Below, in pieces: positions 6,202-8,803 of a DNA stretch of 8,803 bases. Source of the DNA: Methanobacteriota archaeon (GTDB taxonomy: Archaea; Halobacteriota; Halobacteria; Halobacteriales; Halalkalicoccaceae); assembly GCA_022561895.1 (NCBI GenBank), contig JADFQH010000110.1, positions 1-8,803 on the forward strand, read 5' to 3'. Each line of letters starts with the position of its first letter. Within the stretch, counting starts at the first letter, position 1. A program made the translations under genes and the position numbers. The notes under the pieces are model-generated. The model did no database searches, was not told the origin of the DNA, and was given only the letters and a program-made list of their open reading frames with translations.

Positions 6202-6209
6202 TTATCATA
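6202..6209 (+). promoter_or_regulatory. TATA-like box of bdhA
   Basis: TTATCATA lies 23-30 bases before ATG 6232. It fits a leaderless transcript starting at that ATG and argues against the upstream in-frame TTG at 6217. Confidence 0.5.
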
Positions 6210-6231
6210 GACCCTGTTGAACGCTACCACT

Positions 6232-7299
6232 ATGCAAGCCGCAAGGTGGCATGGCAGGGAGGATATTCGAGTCGAGGAGGTCGAACGAGCGAGCGTCGGT
6301 CCCGAGGAGGTTCACGTCGAGGTCGACTCGTGTGGGATCTGTGGATCGGATCTCCACGAGTACGCGGCGGGGCCGATCTTCGTCCCCGAGGGCGAGCCAC
6401 ATCCGGTCTCGGGGGAGGTCGCCCCGATCACGATGGGCCACGAGTTCAGCGGGCGGGTCGCGGAGACGGGCGACGCAGTAGCGGGCTTCGAGGAGGGCGA
6501 ACCAGTGGTAATCAATCCCATTCTGTACTGTGGGGAGTGTCGCCAGTGCAATGAGGGGAACTACCACATCTGCGATTCGGTCGGGTTCGTCGGGCTTTCG
6601 GGAGGTGGGGGTGGCTTCGGAGAGTCCTTTGTGGTCAACGCAGAGCAGGTCGTTCCGTTTTCGGAGGAGATTCCTCTAGAGTACGGCGCACTGGTCGAAC
6701 CCCTGACTGTTGGACTGCACGCAGTCCGCCGATCGGGGCTGAAAGCGGGCGACAGCGTCGCGGTCTTCGGCAGCGGTCCAATTGGATTGTCGGTGATCCA
6801 GTGTGCGCGGGCGGCTGGCGCTAGTGAGTTATTCGTCTCCGAACCCCGAAATGCCCGGCGCGAGCGGGCACTCGACTCCGGGGCGGACCATCCGATAGAT
6901 CCGACCGAAACGGACGCTGTCGAACATATCATTGAAGAGACCGGCGGCGGGGTGGACGTGGCGTTCGAGGTCGCCGGAATCGAGGCGACGTTCAACGCTG
7001 CCCTCGAAAGCACGAGACCAAGCGGACGAGTCACCGTGGTAAGTATCTGGGAGGAGGAGGTGAACATGCACCCCAATACAGTGGTTCTGGGCGAGCGCAC
7101 CCTGACGGGAACCCTCGCGTATCTCGGCGGCCCGCGCTCTGGCGAGGAGTACGGTATGGTGATCGACATGCTCGAAACGGGGACGCTCGATCCCGAGACG
7201 ATGATCACCGATCGGATAGAGTTAGAGAGGATCGTCGGCGGGTTCGACACTCTGCTCGATCCCGAAAGCGAGCAGGTGAAGATTCTCGTCAAGCCGTAG
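6232..7299 (+). CDS. bdhA: Zinc-dependent 2,3-butanediol dehydrogenase
   Basis: This 355-residue medium-chain dehydrogenase is predicted to interconvert 2,3-butanediol and acetoin with NAD(H). Numbered from ATG 6232: catalytic zinc ligands Cys37 (CGICGSDLHEY), His70-Glu71 (GHEFSG) and Glu156 (ALVEPL); four structural-zinc cysteines 100, 103, 106 and 114 (CGECRQCNEGNYHIC); Rossmann loop GSGPIG at 180-185; and Glu204 in SEPRNARRERA at the end of the second strand, which favours NAD over NADP. CGSDLHEYAAGPIF and GFVGLSGGGGGFGE are characteristic of butanediol dehydrogenases rather than threonine or glucose dehydrogenases. ATG 6232 starts MQAARWHGREDIRV, the normal family start, and has a TATA-like box at the leaderless distance. 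It is divergent from the E2-OsmC gene across the inverted repeat and would feed acetoin to the E1-E2 complex. Another vicinal diol or sugar alcohol as substrate remains possible. Confidence 0.88.
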   Translation: MQAARWHGREDIRVEEVERASVGPEEVHVEVDSCGICGSDLHEYAAGPIFVPEGEPHPVSGEVAPITMGHEFSGRVAETGDAVAGFEEGEPVVINPILYCGECRQCNEGNYHICDSVGFVGLSGGGGGFGESFVVNAEQVVPFSEEIPLEYGALVEPLTVGLHAVRRSGLKAGDSVAVFGSGPIGLSVIQCARAAGASELFVSEPRNARRERALDSGADHPIDPTETDAVEHIIEETGGGVDVAFEVAGIEATFNAALESTRPSGRVTVVSIWEEEVNMHPNTVVLGERTLTGTLAYLGGPRSGEEYGMVIDMLETGTLDPETMITDRIELERIVGGFDTLLDPESEQVKILVKP

Positions 7300-7373
7300 T
7301 GTGTCAGTGTTGGTATCGTCGTTCGTCGAATCGAGATACGCGAATCGGCGTGTGAAACCTCGATGTCGACACG

Positions 7374-7379
7374 TTTAAC
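7374..7379 (+). promoter_or_regulatory. TATA-like box of malate dehydrogenase
   Basis: TTTAAC lies 28-33 bases before ATG 7407, preceded at 7364-7371 by the palindrome TGTCGACA. This suggests malate dehydrogenase has its own promoter and a very short leader rather than depending on bdhA read-through. Confidence 0.5.
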
Positions 7380-7406
7380 GACCTCGGGGTTGCGTTCTTA
7401 CGTGAT

Positions 7407-8321
7407 ATGACGAAAGTGAGCGTCGTCGGCGCGGCGGGCACGGTGGGTGCCGCCGCCGCCTACAACATCGCGCTGCGGGAGATCGCTGACGAACTCGTCC
7501 TCGTCGACATCCCCGATATGGAAGACGAGACCGTCGGACAGGCCGCCGACACGAACCACGGGGTCGCCTATGATAGCAATACCTCGGTCAGACAGGGCGA
7601 TTACGAGGCCACGGAAGATTCGGACGTGGTCGTCATCACCGCTGGGATTCCGCGCTCGCCGGGTCAATCTCGAACCGATCTCGCGGGCGACAACGCCCCG
7701 ATCATGGACGACATCGGCTCCTCCCTTTCCGAGTACAACGACGACTTCGTGACGATCACGACCTCGAACCCCGTGGACCTGCTCAATCGCCATCTCTACG
7801 AGGTCGGCGACAGAGACAGAAACAAAGTGATTGGATTTGGGGGAAGGCTCGATTCGGCCCGATTCCGGTACGTGCTCGCACAGCGCTTCGGCACACAGGT
7901 GAAAAACGTCGAGGCGACGATTCTCGGAGAGCACGGCGACGCCCAAGTGCCAGTGTTCTCGAAGGTCCGGGTCGATGGCGGTGATCCCGACTTCTCGGAT
8001 TCGGAAAAAGAGGAGATCCTCGATGAACTTCAGGAGAGCGCAATGAACGTCATCGAGCGGAAGGGTGCGACCGAGTGGGGTCCAGCAACAGGGGTCGGCC
8101 ACATGACCGAGGCCGTGCTGCGCGATACCGGCGAGGTGTTCCCCGCGTCGATTCCTCTAGAGGGCGAGTTTGGCCACTCGGATGTGGGTCTCGGTGTCCC
8201 CGCAAAGCTCGGAAAGAACGGCGTCGAGGAAGTGGTCGAGTGGGATCTCGACGAGTTCGAGCGCGAGCAGTTGGGTGCGGCCGCTGATAAGTTGGCAGAG
8301 CAGTACGACGAGATCAACTGA
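7407..8321 (+). CDS. mdh: Malate dehydrogenase (LDH-like type)
   Basis: This 304-residue enzyme oxidises malate to oxaloacetate with NAD in the cytoplasmic TCA cycle and belongs to the LDH-like malate dehydrogenases characteristic of haloarchaea. Motifs: nucleotide loop GAAGTVG (8-14); Asp34 at the end of the second strand (VLVDIP), which selects NAD; mobile loop GIPRSPGQSR with Arg83 at the position that sets malate rather than lactate specificity and Arg89; TSNPVDLLNRH with Asn121; LDSARFR with Asp149 and Arg152; and GEHGD with catalytic His176. The length and many blocks (QAADTNHG, DLAGDNAPIM, ERKGATEWGPA) match the Haloarcula enzyme as I remember it. It is 107 bases downstream of bdhA with its own likely promoter. 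It is a core enzyme and probably an ordinary chromosomal neighbour of the acetoin genes. Confidence 0.97.
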   Translation: MTKVSVVGAAGTVGAAAAYNIALREIADELVLVDIPDMEDETVGQAADTNHGVAYDSNTSVRQGDYEATEDSDVVVITAGIPRSPGQSRTDLAGDNAPIMDDIGSSLSEYNDDFVTITTSNPVDLLNRHLYEVGDRDRNKVIGFGGRLDSARFRYVLAQRFGTQVKNVEATILGEHGDAQVPVFSKVRVDGGDPDFSDSEKEEILDELQESAMNVIERKGATEWGPATGVGHMTEAVLRDTGEVFPASIPLEGEFGHSDVGLGVPAKLGKNGVEEVVEWDLDEFEREQLGAAADKLAEQYDEIN

Positions 8322-8391
8322 GTCGGGTTCTGGGTTCAGGAGGGGTATTGAGTCAGACACCTGCTTGAGGTATTTCCAAAATCGTCAATTC

Positions 8392-8398
8392 TATTATT
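8392..8398 (+). promoter_or_regulatory. Possible promoter of the right-edge lipoprotein
   Basis: TATTATT lies 31-37 bases before ATG 8429 in a stretch that becomes markedly AT-rich after the malate dehydrogenase stop. The match is weak in a region with many A/T runs. No convincing terminator hairpin is seen between 8322 and here. Confidence 0.3.
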
Positions 8399-8428
8399 CA
8401 CTAGTCGTAAGCATACTTAACTAAATTT

Positions 8429-8803
8429 ATGAGGCGTAGGAATTTTGTATGTGTCTGTGGTCTGAGTGCTTTTATCGTTGGTTGTACAGACATTTTAGAC
8501 CAGTCCGTCGGAGTAAGATATGAGCTGTACATAGAGGATCAGACAGAGGCGGATGATCTATACGAATTCACGGCGGAAAACACGAGCGAAGAGGAATTCG
8601 AAATTCTAAACCGGGCGATCGAAGAGGAGTATTATTCTGAAGGATGGTCGGGCAACGAGAGTAGGCAACGAGCGTTCTCCGAGTCTTTTAATTCAACTAT
8701 AGATTTCGAATCCTTTGCATATGACTGTGATCCTCTTATTTTAAGAAAAAATCATGAAAAAAAAGGAGAAGTTTTATGTGCACCAGTTACTACTCTTTTA
8801 CCT
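8429..8803 (+). CDS. Partial Tat-type lipoprotein, function unknown
   Basis: This gene is open to the right edge: 125 codons from ATG 8429 without a stop. The N-terminus (MRRRNFVCVCGLSAFIVGC) has arginines followed by a hydrophobic segment and a lipobox-like IVGC with Cys19, so a lipid-anchored exported protein is expected. The RRRNFV motif is a loose twin-arginine match. The mature part is acidic with three N-glycosylation sequons (NTS 51, NES 76, NST 88) and cysteines at 100 and 117, which might pair. I recognise no family. Its composition differs strongly from its neighbours: it uses AAA, AAT, TTT, TTA and ATA codons freely and has an eight-A run at 8757-8764. The real C-terminus lies outside the window. 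Because the frame shows a coherent signal peptide, lipobox and acidic mature part, I think it is a genuine gene. Confidence 0.72.
   Translation, partial: MRRRNFVCVCGLSAFIVGCTDILDQSVGVRYELYIEDQTEADDLYEFTAENTSEEEFEILNRAIEEEYYSEGWSGNESRQRAFSESFNSTIDFESFAYDCDPLILRKNHEKKGEVLCAPVTTLLP

Noticed and set aside
6217..6231. TTG at 6217 as the bdhA start
   Set aside because: The five extra residues are not part of the family, and ATG 6232 sits at the expected leaderless distance from a TATA-like box.
1..8803. tRNA, rRNA, CRISPR array or transposase gene
   Set aside because: No cloverleaf-like segment, regularly spaced repeats or transposase motifs were found on either strand. Almost all the window is accounted for by protein genes.

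Overview
The window comes from a halophilic archaeon (class Halobacteria). Protein sequences are strongly acidic, GC content is high, exported proteins carry twin-arginine signals, several genes have a TATA-like box about 25-30 bases upstream of an ATG with almost no leader, and the malate dehydrogenase closely matches the haloarchaeal type as I recall it. Identifications rest on motif reading and memory, not on a database search.

Layout from left to right. (1) A tightly coupled plus-strand operon (3-3252) encodes the thiamine-diphosphate E1 alpha and beta subunits of a 2-oxoacid/acetoin dehydrogenase and an AcoX-type NAD-kinase-like protein. Its first frame is open at the left edge, and its N-terminal part looks like a TetR-family regulator rather than a normal E1 alpha start. 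(2) Two adjacent plus-strand genes (3294-4337) encode exported proteins: a Tat lipoprotein and a Tat-signal protein with a C-terminal anchor resembling the archaeosortase signal. (3) A convergent minus-strand gene (4351-6015) encodes the E2 acyltransferase (lipoyl domain, E3-binding domain, catalytic domain), with an OsmC-type redox domain fused to its C-terminus. (4) A 216-base divergent promoter region (6016-6231) contains a long, nearly symmetric inverted repeat. (5) A plus-strand zinc 2,3-butanediol dehydrogenase (6232-7299) follows. (6) Next is malate dehydrogenase (7407-8321). (7) An AT-rich lipoprotein gene starts at 8429 and runs off the right edge.

Together E1 alpha, E1 beta, AcoX, E2 and butanediol dehydrogenase suggest a 2,3-butanediol/acetoin catabolic locus. 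BdhA would oxidise butanediol to acetoin, and the E1-E2 complex would cleave acetoin to acetyl-CoA and acetaldehyde. An E3 (dihydrolipoamide dehydrogenase) is not in the window and must be supplied from elsewhere. Malate dehydrogenase is a housekeeping TCA enzyme and probably not part of the system.

The most notable item is the E2-OsmC fusion. OsmC/Ohr family thiol peroxidases can in known cases be reduced by lipoylated proteins, so the fusion physically joins a possible peroxide-handling dithiol to the swinging lipoyl arm. The second is the 86-base inverted repeat between the acoC and bdhA promoters, a strong candidate for a shared operator.
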